Under the pieces are notes generated by a model. The model was not told the origin of the DNA, searched no databases, and saw only the letters and a program-made list of their open reading frames with translations. Made by a program: the position numbers and the translations under genes. 64,000 bases of DNA from Orobanche coerulescens (Eukaryota; Streptophyta; Magnoliopsida; Lamiales; Orobanchaceae): positions 121,001 through 185,000 of the forward strand of contig JAWKAU010000231.1 in NCBI GenBank assembly GCA_033398695.1. The letters are read 5' to 3'. Shown one piece after another: positions 1-10,095 of the stretch; the first letter of the stretch is position 1; each line of letters begins with the position of its first letter.

Positions 1-194
1 ATCGCATAAAACACGCCACTATATAGGGATGCATTAAAATATTAGATTATATGAATCAAATATATTGCATATTTTAACGTATTGAAATTTTGCTGCACGA
101 AATGCATATATTTTATGCATAATTAGTACAAAACTCATGCATAAATTAAGATCAGAAAGATCGCATCTAATATTAGTCTTTGCATAGAAAGCGC

Positions 195-238
<44 letters not shown>

Positions 239-293
239 GACACACTCTTCTCTTCACTCCTCTTCTGAACCCTAAAAATATTTACAGTTCTCA
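1..293 (+). promoter_or_regulatory. 5' flank of NAC copy 1 with (TA)n microsatellite
   Basis: AT-rich DNA with a TA dinucleotide run at about 197-235, followed by a stretch (CACACTCTTCTC..., then GAACCCTAAAAATATT) that closely matches the leader in front of NAC copy 2 at 25980-26010. It is therefore the promoter/leader of a duplicated gene. No separate gene is seen here. Confidence 0.6.
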
Positions 294-356
294 TTGATCG
301 ATCAATCAGCTATAGAAAATATTAGTCGTAATAATAGTAATAATAATTATATTGTC

Positions 357-552
357 ATGATTAGTAATCGGCAAAGCCGTGCATCAAAGTCGAGCGCAGG
401 TAGCCCTTGTTATCCACCGGGGTATCGTTTTATGCCGACGGACAAGGAACTCATTATTGGTTATCTAAGGAAGAAGGTGAACAATGAGCCGATCCCAGTT
501 GCAGAGATTAGTGAAGTTAATCAATATAAATTTACTCCCAAATATCTCACAG
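357..552 (+). pseudogene. NAC-domain transcription factor copy 1, exon 1 (pseudogene)
   Basis: NAC proteins are plant-specific DNA-binding transcription factors. This exon encodes NAC subdomain A with the motif YPPGYRFMPTDKELIIGYL and ends at LYKF-type residues (NQYKFTPKYL), followed by a GT splice donor at 553. The upstream ATG that copy 2 has at 26011 is ATC here, so the first in-frame ATG is at 357. The reading frame upstream of it is open back to 294. The intron after this exon carries a 22 kb retrotransposon, the exon 2 remnant is damaged, and exon 3 is absent. It is nearly identical to exon 1 of copy 2 (26069-26264). The coding frame of this exon alone is open, but the gene as a whole cannot give a full NAC protein. 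Confidence 0.85.
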
Positions 553-573
553 GTTATTTAATTTCTTGATCTT

Positions 574-578
574 ATATA
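574..578. repeat. Target site duplication of element A, left copy (ATATA)
   Basis: Five bases ATATA directly before the TG of the left LTR; the same five bases follow the CA of the right LTR at 22747-22751. Five-base duplications are normal for Ty3/gypsy integration. The site is AT-repetitive, so the match alone is modest evidence, but the LTR ends agree. Confidence 0.75.
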
Positions 579-2443
579 TGTAACACCCGAGATATTCGGA
601 ATAATTACAGCGCCGTAAACCCTTTAAGTAAGGATTTACAAGGCTAATTATAAAAGAAAGTAAATCTAAGACATCAATACTGCGGAAATTCAAGTTTGTG
701 AAAACGCATAACCGGTTCAACGAGTAATTAATACAACCATATCGAATTAATATCAATAAGACACGCGTACTCGAGTACGTAAAACCAAACCAAGAAAACA
801 AATCTCAAAAACAATAAACATCACTCAACCCCTTCGCCGTCACGCCGATCGCGTGGTCGCTTTCCTGTTCTCGGCTACCCGAACATCAAAACAAATGTCC
901 ACCCCGAAGGGGTTAGCAAAACGATGCTAGTACAAGTATCGTATTAAACAATTCGAATATGCATCAACAATACATAACAAGATACACCACACGGACTTCC
1001 GCTACGGAATCCGACAATGCGAATCTACAAGATTCCATTACACAAGATGGGTATTCCAATGATCCAGCTTCTCAAGATAGATCCCAAGATGATCCCGGAC
1101 CAACACGAGGTGGAAATAACCCGTCCAATGATCCAGCCTCACTTAGATCCCAAGATGATCCCGGACCAACACGAGGTGGACATCCGATCCAGCGCCCTCA
1201 GCATAGATCGTACAACGTATACAAACACAATTCATGCATACACATATGCCAAATCATTATGTTCATCAACATGAACATATAAACACTATATAACGAATAT
1301 CATGGCAAATCAACGAAGTAAATATCATGCTCAACAACATGAATAATCATACGCATACTCCAAAAAGAATACCGATATTAACATATCACGATACTTGCCT
1401 CGAAGATGGCAAGAACGATATACTTCAACGATCTCAACCCACTCGAAGGTCGCCTCCTTCGATCAACGTATCAAGCTCGAACCTTAACAAAAGGAATGAT
1501 ATACAAATCATCTCAAGTCGAACAATGGTCTAACAATTCGGCCTACGGCCGAAAAGCTCAAAATAAACAATCTGTCTGGATTGCTTAGCGCGCGCTACGT
1601 ACTCTACGTAACGTGCGCTAAGCCGGACTGTTAGCGTACGCTATCGTATAAGACTAGCGTGCGCTAGCCACGGACTGGCAGTCTGACATGGCTGGTCTCA
1701 TAACGTACGCTACGCACGTTTCGTGCGTTAACTGAACCCCGATAGCGCACGTTAACTCACACATGTTAGCGTGCGCTAATCTTGCATGGCAGAATACTGC
1801 AAACCGAAAACTGGGTTGAATGGTGAAGAACTCATGAATTCTACCGTGATAATACAAGTTATCCTCGGGCATATCATGCTAATAAGGTTTGTGGAAGTTT
1901 TATGATTATGAGATACAATATACGGATAATCATCTCAACATCATAATTCCTCTAAGATCTTCCAGAAATAATTTAAGTTCCGATCGTCTTACGTTCCAAA
2001 ACACATGATTCCAACGTGTACAACGTAGCAACTGGGTAATATCCGATTACTGATCATAAATTGATTTGAACATGCTTAGGAGTCCTTATAATAAGATGGT
2101 TCAAAGGTTCATACGATATATAGTGCCGATACGTCAAAAGTATCCTTCTAACATGTGATGACCGCTTATAACGAAATACTTGCTATCCAAACATGATTCA
2201 AACTTCCTTAGGAACATTACTAATCATCGGTGAAGAATCACCTACCTCAAAGTAGTGAAGAACACGGATGAAAATGAAGCAATCCAACACCGAAGGCTTG
2301 AACACCAATCTCCAATGATATACGATCTTCAATCTCGAACTAGGAGGTTGATACGAAGTATTTAGGACGAAGGGAGTTATGTTCTATGTGTAAGAGTTCG
2401 GGTTATAGGAGGAGAAGAACTGAAACCACGAATAGGATGTCAT

Positions 2444-2453
2444 CCTATTTATA
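2444..2453 (-). promoter_or_regulatory. TATA box of element A LTR
   Basis: TATAAATAGG on the minus strand, immediately downstream of the palindrome array at 2464-2762. The same box is at 22277-22286 in the other LTR, which is the copy that would drive the genomic transcript. Confidence 0.65.
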
Positions 2454-2463
2454 ATAAATGGCG

Positions 2464-2762
2464 ATTAGCGTGCGCTAGTCCCTGCTCGTAGCGTGCGCTA
2501 ACGGCTGTCTGACTTAACTGAAGTCAGCACTTAGCGTACGCTATCCACATGCCTGTAGCGTGCGCTAAGGCGTTGACTTGGCTTTTCCCGAAAGCCGTCC
2601 AGGTTCATTCGACACAATCCAACAAGGGTCCCCCCCGGCCAGATCTCACCTACCGCACGTCTCAATCGATCTGACCACGCATAGCGTGCGCTAATGACAC
2701 TCTGTAGCGTGCACTATGAATCCATGTTAGCATACGCTACCCGTAGCCTGTAGCGTGCGCTA
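2464..2762. repeat. Palindrome array (TTAGCGTGCGCTAA type) in A U3
   Basis: At least eight copies or near copies of a 12-14 base palindrome with core TAGCGTGCGCTA or TAGCGTACGCTA, irregularly spaced, ending within about 15 bases of the TATA box. The counterpart in the right LTR is 22296-22596. They look like repeated binding sites for a dimeric protein; that role is inference. Confidence 0.8.
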
Positions 2763-2913
2763 CATGCACAGAATTTCAATCTTTATATCACAAATACGAA
2801 ATTATACGCTTGACAACATCGGATTATGAAATACGGAGAATAGTACTCAGACAAAAGTACAATCATTACAATATCACAGTTCCAATTACATAACAGAAAT
2901 CTCGGGTATTACA

Positions 2914-2934
2914 TTCTTCCTCCCTAAAAAGAAG
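2914..2934 (-). promoter_or_regulatory. Polypurine tract of element A with adjoining inverted motif
   Basis: Directly next to the left LTR the minus strand reads TTTTTAGGGAGGAAGAA, the purine run that primes plus-strand DNA synthesis. Just beyond it (about 2932-2950) is AAGTTTCGTCCCGAAACTT, an inverted repeat that also occurs beside the polypurine tracts of elements C and F and ties the three together. Confidence 0.8.
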
Positions 2935-2948
2935 TTTCGTCCCGAAAC

Positions 2949-3671
2949 TTAGGATGAAAACAACTCCGGATATTTAGCCTTCATACTGTCCTCCGTTTCC
3001 CAAGTGGCCTCTTCGACTCCATGTCGTGACCATTGTACTTTAACCAAATGTATTGGTTTATTCCTCAATTGTTTGATCCGGCTCTCAAGTATCTTGATTG
3101 GTCTCTCTTCGAAGGTGCCATCATTAGCTATCTCGATCTCGTCGAAATCAATGACGTGACTGGGGTCCGGTACATATTTCCGCAGTTGGGATACGTGAAA
3201 TACATTGTGAACATGACTCAGCGATGGCGGTAAGGCCAACCTGTATGCTAAATCCCCAACTCTCTCTAGGATCTCAAATGGTCCGATATATCTCGGACTA
3301 AGCTTGCCTCTTCTCCCAAAACGGAAAATCCCTCGTGTAGGAGACACCTTCAACAGTACGTGGTCCCCAGCGTCGAACTCTAGAGGGCGACGACGTACAT
3401 CGGCATAAGACTTCTGTCGACTCTGGGCAGTCAACAGTCTCTCTCGAATCAAAGCTATCTTCTCTTGAGTCTGAATAATCAATTCTGGTTCCGTCCCGAT
3501 CAAATCCGAAGAATCATCCCAACTCAGGGGTGATCGGCATCTTCTCCCGTACAAAGCTTCAAATGGTGCCATCTTAATTGAAGCATGCCAACTATTATTG
3601 TAGGTGAATTCAACTAATGGCAAATGAACTTCCCAATCAGTTGACCAATCCAAAGCACAGGCTCTAAGCAT
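2949..3671 (-). CDS. Element A integrase C-terminal part with chromodomain
   Basis: An open stretch of 240 codons ending pol. The first part matches the end of the integrase core and the linker typical of Tekay/Del elements (LEFDAGDHVLLKVSPTRG, then RFGRRGKLSPRYIGPFEI and HNVFHVSQLRKYVPDPSHV). The last 60 residues or so form a chromodomain-like module (ILESRIKQLRNKPIHLVKVQW, then EEATWE), which in chromoviruses is thought to steer integration into particular chromatin. It is the best preserved piece of A's pol. The upstream core lies in other frames, so no full integrase can be made from this copy. Confidence 0.88.
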   Translation of the reverse strand: MLRACALDWSTDWEVHLPLVEFTYNNSWHASIKMAPFEALYGRRCRSPLSWDDSSDLIGTEPELIIQTQEKIALIRERLLTAQSRQKSYADVRRRPLEFDAGDHVLLKVSPTRGIFRFGRRGKLSPRYIGPFEILERVGDLAYRLALPPSLSHVHNVFHVSQLRKYVPDPSHVIDFDEIEIANDGTFEERPIKILESRIKQLRNKPIHLVKVQWSRHGVEEATWETEDSMKAKYPELFSS

Positions 3672-3969
3672 GTCTTCTACATTTGAATAGTTCTTTCTGA
3701 CCGACCGTCTGCTTGGGGATGATAAGTCGTGCTAAAGTTGAGCTCGTCCCAAAGCCTTGTGAATCGCTTTCGGAAGTGCGACACGAAACGACCATCTCGA
3801 TCCGAAATAATGGTCTTCGGCGTCCCATGCAATCGACTATCTCCGCAATAAATACTCGCGCCAATCTCTCGGGCCCCCATGTATCTTTGATCCCTAGGAA
3901 ATGAGCCGACTTGGTTAGTCGATCAACTACAACCCAAATCGTGTTCATTCCTGTTCTAGTCCTTGGCAT
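3664..3969 (-). pseudogene. Element A integrase catalytic core, frameshifted
   Basis: Two overlapping frames carry halves of an rve-type integrase core. One has VVVDRLTKSAHF, with the first catalytic Asp; the other (3677-3880) has TIISDRDGRF, with the second Asp, and then the YHPQADGRSERTIQ segment with the Glu. The frames switch at about 3840-3880, so the core is interrupted by at least one small indel, and a further shift separates it from the 2949-3671 frame. The shifts may be real decay or consensus errors (see findings). Confidence 0.85.
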
Positions 3970-4610
3970 ATTGGTGATGAAATCTATCGAAACGTCCTCC
4001 CACTTCCATTCAGGGATCTAAGCGGCTTTAACATCCCTACAGTGTCGCCGATGTTCAATCTTAACCTGCCGACAAGTCAAACACTTCAAACGCACTCGCT
4101 ACGTCCTTCTTCATATTCCCCACCGTAAGTTTTGCTTTAAATCCTTATACATCTTACTGCCGCTGGGTGAATAGAATAGAGGCGCGCTATGAGCTTCCTT
4201 CGTAATAGTCCGTCTCGATCATCATCATCGAGAACGCAAAGTCGATTCTCGAAATCTCGTAACTCCATCGTCTTGTAACACGAATCCTCGGGCTTTCCCT
4301 TTCTTTACTTCGTCACATAATCGAAGGATCGAGAATCGTCCCACCGCTAGACTTGATCTCCTCGACTAGTGATGAAGTCACCCATCACATAAAGTTGCCC
4401 TCGATTCCTCGGTGCCCATACTTCAATCCCTCGCGGATCGCTCGTTGAATACCGGTTTGGGACGTAAGTGCTTCCAACACTCAAGAGAAATAGGTTTACT
4501 CAAAGCATCGGCTACTACGTTTGCTTTCCCGGATGATAGAGAATCTCCAAGTCGTAATCCTTGATCAATTCCACCACCTTCTCTCGCCTCATGTTTAATT
4601 CTTTCGATCA
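3970..4610 (-). pseudogene. Element A RNase H / integrase N-terminal remnant
   Basis: Minus-strand sequence between integrase core and RNase H. At 4423-4611 the frame contains KANVVADALSKP, the conserved end of the RNase H domain in gypsy pol. From 3970 to 4420 I see only short broken frames where the integrase zinc-binding (HHCC) region should be; several indels are needed to read through. Confidence 0.75.
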
Positions 4611-5676
4611 AAATGTATTTGAGGCTCTTATGATCTCAGAAGATCTCGACAATGAGTGCCGTACAAATAATGTCGCCAAATTTTCAAGGCAAAGACCACA
4701 ATGCTAGCTCCGGATCATGAGTCGGATAATTAACTTCAGACGGTTTCAATTGCCGAGAAGCATAAGCAATTACTTTATCCTTCTCGCATCAACACACAAC
4801 CTAAACCCCGATTTGAAGCGTCCAGATACCATGAATCCATCGGGCCTCCTCGGGCAAGGCTAATATTGGTGCCGCCGCCTCCTCTTAAGTTCACAAAACC
4901 ACTGGCATTTCTCATTCCACGTGAACTTTTGAGTTTTCTCAGAATAAATGAGTGAGCGGACGAGCAAGTTTGGAAAATCCCTCTACAAAGCGGCGATAAT
5001 ACCCAAAGAAGTCCTAAGAAGCTTCGGACTTCTTTCACGCTTTAGGAGCTTCCCACTCCAAGATTGCTTCGACTTTCTTCTGTCCACCGAACTCCGTCGG
5101 ATGATATCACATGCCCAAGGAAGGTTACTTCCTTAAGCGCACTGCATTTAGAAAGCTTAGCATACACTGCTCCTTTCTCAAGATGCTCAAAACCACACGT
5201 AAATGTTCAAGATGTTCCTCTCGTCCCTCGAATATATCAAGATGTCGTCAATGAAAACGACCACAAATTTATCCAAGTACTCCAAGGATATCCGATTCAT
5301 CAATTGCATGAATACCGCAGAGCATTGGTAAGTCCAAATGGCATCACTACAAATTCATAATGCCTGCATCGATCTCAAAGCGCATTTCGTATATCCGATT
5401 CCTTAATTCTCAATCGATGGTATCCCGATCGCAAGTCAATCTTCGAGAATACCCTTGCCCCTTGCGCTGATCAAACAAGTCTTCGATCCGAGGTATAGGA
5501 TACTTATTCTTGATCGTCATTTTGTTAAGCTCCCCGTAATCAATACAGTCGGAGGGATCCGTCTTTCTCCCTGACAAAGAACGGCGCTCCCAAGGAGAAA
5601 CGCTAGGTTGAATATAGCCCTTCCGTAACAATTCCTCCAGTTGCTTCTTGAGTTCATACATCTCGGTTGGCGCCAT
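4611..5676 (-). pseudogene. Element A reverse transcriptase and RNase H, frameshifted
   Basis: Reverse transcriptase fragments in several frames. At 5410-5676 the N-terminal part shows [20 protein letters not shown] and [20 protein letters not shown]. The catalytic box reads FIDDI at about 5242-5259, with the two Asp residues present. At 4775-5038 the frame gives EVRSFLGL and LDASNRGLGCVL, the latter being the start of RNase H with its first Asp. At least three frame changes occur between these landmarks, so the copy is not functional as read. Confidence 0.85.
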
Positions 5677-6152
5677 GCGGTATGGTGCCCCGGAAATAGG
5701 GGCTGCCTGTGCTCTAATTCGATGGTGAATTCCACTTCTCTTTGCGGAGGTAACCCTGGTAGTTCGTCAGGAAATACATCTGAGAACTCATTCACAACTG
5801 AAATAGACGAGAGCGCTACTCCTTCCTCTTTCCTCATGGCATAACACCAAAGTCCATGACATCCCTGTTTCAGTAATTTTACGGCTTTCATTGCTTTGAT
5901 CAATTTTCCCGAGCTTCCCGGTCTCCATCCTCGGAATACGTGTTCGCACTCCATCGCAATGATAGAAATGACTCTCTCTCGGTAATTCAGGATAGCTCCA
6001 TAACGGTTGAGCCAATCGTCTCCGAGAATTAAATCGTCACCGTAGATGTCAACAACAATGAGATTCGACGGCCAATCTCTCCCTCCTATAGATACTGGAA
6101 AATCTCTAGCCTCTAGGGTTCCCACAATTCTCTCTCCACTCGGCAATCCCAC
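5517..6152 (-). pseudogene. Element A aspartic protease region
   Basis: The frame contains DDLILGDDWLNRYGAI, the conserved downstream half of retrotransposon pepsin-like proteases, preceded by GLPSGERIVGTLEA. The D-S/T-G active-site triad expected upstream is not visible at 6153-6250, so the N-terminal half of the domain is lost or shifted. The end of the frame runs into the start of reverse transcriptase in a wrong frame. Confidence 0.75.
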
Positions 6153-6363
6153 AACATACGGTTCACAATCAATTAAGCACGAAACGATTTACACAGTTCA
6201 ATGATACAAAAGAATGTGTAGCTCTAATCGAATAAAACACTAATCAAGTTGCAAAAGGATCCGAATCGCACTGATGCAACAGCAGTGTTCGATCGTCGAT
6301 CTCCTCATTTCGCACAGCGCGAGGAACGGACCCAAAGACTGGATGTCTCTCTCTTCCCAACGC

Positions 6364-7044
6364 TCACGCTGAAATCCACTCTGCTGCCTGGTTCACACTT
6401 GTTTCCTTCGAATCGCGCCGGAGTGCGAGTACCAAAGATCTAGTAGCGGCTCCACGTAAGGCCGCACGGTGCCCTTCTTGCCCACAATCGTAACAAGTCA
6501 CGTAAGATGCGGCAATCACGTCGAATATGCCCTGCCGACCACAATTGTAGCATTTCCTTGATGCGTCCAAATCTGATGTTGTCCGGAACTTCTTTCCGCC
6601 TTTAGAAGGATGTGGAGGTTTCCTAGCCGAATAAAAGGAAGACTGGCCCTTGCGGGCCCCAACACTCTTGTTTTCTGCAAAGCTGCCGGTCACCTTCTGC
6701 TTCTTTGCCTCTACTGATTTCTCCACCGCCGCCTCTTTCATGTTGTAGGCCAGCGCTTTGTCTTGATACTGTCGCAACGTAGTACACTCGAATCCGGACA
6801 TGTACTGCTGAATCTCCGGCTTCATCCGCATATCAAAATGAAAAATCTTTTCTGCCTCCGTTCTGACCAAGTGTCGCACACAAGTCAGCTGATGATTAAA
6901 AGTTTTAATTACATCTGTCACAGATGCCTCCGAACTCTGTGGTGAGAAAAACTCTTGGATCTTTGCCTCTCTAACTGGACGAGGACAATACTGTGCTTCC
7001 ATCATTAGTTTGAATTCCGTCCAATTCGCATTATGATCCGCGGG
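6364..7044 (-). pseudogene. Element A gag, C-terminal half (separated from N-half by element B)
   Basis: Gag packages the element RNA. This part holds the end of the retrotransposon gag domain (EAQYCPRPVREAKIQEFF, FHFDMRMKPEIQQYMSGF) and a basic region. It ends with two zinc-knuckle-like motifs, CYNCGRQG and CYDCGQEGH; the last Cys of the CCHC set is missing in the second. The open frame runs to the insertion point of B at 7044/7045 and continues in the same frame from 19708 on the other side. Confidence 0.85.
7040..7044. repeat. Target site duplication of element B, left copy (GCGGG)
   Basis: GCGGG before the TG of B's left LTR, repeated as GCGGG at 19704-19708 after the CA of its right LTR. 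This is a clean five-base duplication within A's gag. Confidence 0.92.
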
Positions 7045-8577
7045 TGTTCGCTAAATTTTTAACCAATCCGCAAGTGTACGGAAAATATGTAGAAAGCGGC
7101 GAGCAAGGTCGTATTCCACAGAGACTAAATATTTTTATTGTGTTGAGTATTAGATTGTAGTATTCTCGACTTATCTAGACGATCGAAAGGTAAAATGGAC
7201 GATTAAAGAAATAACATACAATAATCACAATAAATTAAAACGATTGAAAATATCCGAATGGAAGCGAATTGCAAGAGTTTAGAAAGGTAGATTCCAAGGC
7301 TAGGTTTCCGTTGATTACTAAATTTAGTCGGGATTGGTTTCAAAAGGTTCTAAGTGCGTTTCTAAAATGACGATCACAACAATATTCTAAAGTCCCTCTC
7401 GAGATGCATTAAAACGTAGATTAAACAACTTATAACAACGTCTCCGTTTACTATAAATTATCTAACTCCAAAATGTTCATAAGATTTAGATATCATCATA
7501 GTTCATCACCGATTTCTCAATCTCGTAATTTACTACGTCAAATACTCGAAACCTATTAATGCCCTCTTCTCTCGAATTATGAGCAATTAAGTTTAACATG
7601 TAAAAAACATTGATCAAGTGTCTAAACATGAATCAAACCAAGTATTTGATAAAGAAATCACACTAGATAAATATAATTATCAATCCCTCAAAATCATAGT
7701 AAATCAACGTACTCCCATGCCCGGAATGTAAAGAGTTTAGCCGGACATGGAATTGAAAGGAAGATAGATAATCATCATGTTCATGCTAATAAAAACAACA
7801 AAATGAAGAAAAGATAGGAAGAAGATAAAACTCGTGGTGTGTCTTGATCGATCCCGGTTGAAACCTTCAAATTTTCTTGAAGTGTTCTTCAAGAATTTCT
7901 TCAAAACCTCCTCTTTTTGGAATCAAAGTCTCTTGATCTTTTGTTATTTTCTCTCTCTAATCTCCCATATCTCAAAGATATCCCCTCTCTTACCCCATCA
8001 ATCCCTTTTATAAAGATAAAGCATCCACCTTTTCCACCAAAATCTCTCAAAAATGTCAAAAGGAGATATTTCCATCGAAAAGTGACACGGCCAGGTCAAA
8101 TGACACGGCCCGTGTCATAGTATGCTCAAAAGCTCAAAAGCCGGTGGACAGTGACTCGACCGTGTCAAATGACACGGCCGAGCAAATGACACGACCGTGT
8201 CAAATGACACGGCCCGTGTCATACTTGACGAAATAAGCACAAACGGCCTGGTAGATAGACCCGACCGTGTCAATATGGCACGGCCGGGATAATGACACGG
8301 CCCGTGTCGATTGACACGGCCGGGCTTGTGTCGGCTCGTTTTGTTACCGTTTTGACTCCGATCTCTCGTTTCCGCATTGCTTGATATGTATTGGGGTTGG
8401 AGACTTCGCTCTGCTTGATTTATGTCCATGAAGTACCTATAAAATCAATAAAACGTACCCAAGCGTGATCGAGTCCAATAAACATAATACGAGTATAAAC
8501 GACACGCTTCTACACATTTTAGGATCTTAAAACTCGGAAAATTGATGTAAATATATGTGTAAAAATGAGTGTTATCA
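7045..8577 (-). repeat. Element B left LTR (3' LTR)
   Basis: Begins TGTTCGCTAAATTTT and ends AGTGTTATCA, 1533 bases. It is almost identical to 18181-19703 except in the palindrome-rich segment 8089-8335. A minus-strand TATA box (TTTATAAAAGGG, complement of 8003-8014) lies just downstream of those palindromes. Open frames within it are not genes. Confidence 0.93.
8089..8335. repeat. Palindrome array (TGACACGGCCGTGTCA type) in B U3
   Basis: Repeated near-perfect palindromes of 16-17 bases built on GACACGG / CCGTGTC, often in pairs joined by AAAT, ending about 75 bases upstream of the LTR TATA box. Matching arrays are in the right LTR (19219-19460), in B's internal 3' region (12107-12420) and in element G (61770-61860 and 63820-63990). 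Confidence 0.85.
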
Positions 8578-10095
8578 AAATCCCCAAACTTGAACGTTGA
8601 TCGTCCCGAGCAATGCACTTTAAAATAACCACTCTTAAGGGAACTCGTCCCTCAACATACCTCAAAGGATCATTTTGAAAATTTATCAATACGCCTCAAG
8701 AAATAAATAAGTCGAGTTCTATAAAGTATTCAAATCTCGGGGGTGCTTCCTTAACATCATAGCTAATATTTGAATAATACGAACCTCGCCGGTCAAGTGT
8801 ATTCCCTCACTCTCAAAGTGTATAAAGGGATAAGTAACGCTCAAAACTCATTCAATGAAATAAGAATCCCCATAGGCTTGCCAATCGTCTACATCTCTAC
8901 CACTAGTTGTGCATGCAAATTTGGTGAATCAAAAAGGACTTTAATGGTTGTATTGTAGGCTTTTTGGTCGGGGTAGGATACATATGGCTTAAAGTGACTT
9001 GACTTGAGCAAATTAGAACATTATCTCCTCAATCACTTCGCTCAATTAGAAATTCCATAATCCTTTAGGATTTTGTTTCTTCCAACCCCTTGATTTGAAT
9101 ATCATGGCACTAAGTAGTTTTGAAAGTGAAAATCACAACCTTATTCCTCTTTATTGCTTCATACATCTCGTTTCTTTTGTGTCCACCATTTTTTTTTTTT
9201 TTTTTTTTTTTTTTTGTGGTGGACAACATCATCATTAAATCGCACCAATGTTCTTTCAAATTTATTTTGATAAATCATTGCATTTCGAACCAACAATCTT
9301 CCCCGTCGCCTCCACATATCTTTTCATTCTTTTGCCAATTTGTTCTAAGTAGCTCAAGTATAGGGACAAAAGTTTATAATGGAACGGAAAGCTCATAATG
9401 TGGTTAACAAGAAATAGGCTTTAAGCTCAATCGGGCTAACTAGGGAAATAAAATTTTCGGGTTGGCCACAAGGTTTGAAAGGTTGTCAAATAAAAATTGC
9501 CTTAAATCATTTTCACTAATTTGCAAGCACTCTTGTAGTTTCGAATAAGATACTGTGGCAAGTTCTAGAGTCTTAAAACATGAATGGAACACTCGACAAT
9601 GAAACTTGCATATTTAATGATGCACGAAGGCTCAAAAGCTCACAAGTTAGATTTGTTCATATTTCCAAGAGATTAGGCTATTTATTCAATTTCACACCCT
9701 TTTGATTATTTTACAATTTTTCCTCTTCAAATTATCCTCGATTTGTATATCAAAATAACAGAATAAATCCCGAGGCATCCAAGACAAGAGTTCATTCTTT
9801 CGAGTTTCATCAAAGTTCATCATCATCAAAACACACCAAGTTCGAAATAAAACACACCAAAATGAAACACACCAAAGTAAACAATTCAAACCAAAACATA
9901 AAATAAAATCCAAACACACCAAAAATATTCAAGCCAAAACAAAATCCAAACACACCAAAAATATTCAAGCCAAAACAAAATTATTTCTTGACCCAATCTC
10001 TCCCCCCAAACTTGAATTAAAGATTATGCACACAAAAGGGGGTATAGTATTTAAACAACGAAAAACCTTGGGTCAAGATATACTTACAACCGGTC
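8578..10095 (-). other. Element B 3' non-coding region with polypurine tract
   Basis: Starts with the polypurine tract (minus strand CAAGTTTGGGGATTTT beside the LTR) and continues as AT-rich DNA without a credible gene. A poly-T run lies at about 9190-9216. At 9840-9980 the text repeats AAACACACCAAA-like units. It is closely matched by 62299-63770 in element G, so it is a conserved family segment. Confidence 0.7.

Larger units (their letters stand above)
579..2913 (-). repeat. Element A left LTR (3' LTR)
   Basis: Begins TGTAACACCCGAG and ends CGGGTATTACA on the plus strand, 2335 bases. It pairs with 20405-22746. A TATA box on the minus strand (TATAAATAGG, complement of 2444-2453) splits it into a U3 of about 460 bases and a very long remainder. 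U3 holds an array of TTAGCGTGCGCTAA-like palindromes at 2464-2762; a second cluster sits at 1588-1770. Short ORFs inside the LTR are not credible genes. Confidence 0.9.

Noticed and set aside
34..294. 86-codon minus-strand frame with an Ile-Tyr run
   Set aside because: It is a translation of a TA microsatellite and lies in a promoter region.
8089..8335. CRISPR-like array of palindromic repeats
   Set aside because: This is plant nuclear DNA inside LTRs; spacers are not unique, repeat lengths vary, and the same array is in both LTRs.
9188..9218. Long poly-T run as a retroposon tail
   Set aside because: It sits inside a block shared with element G, where it is shorter; no target duplication or source gene flanks it.
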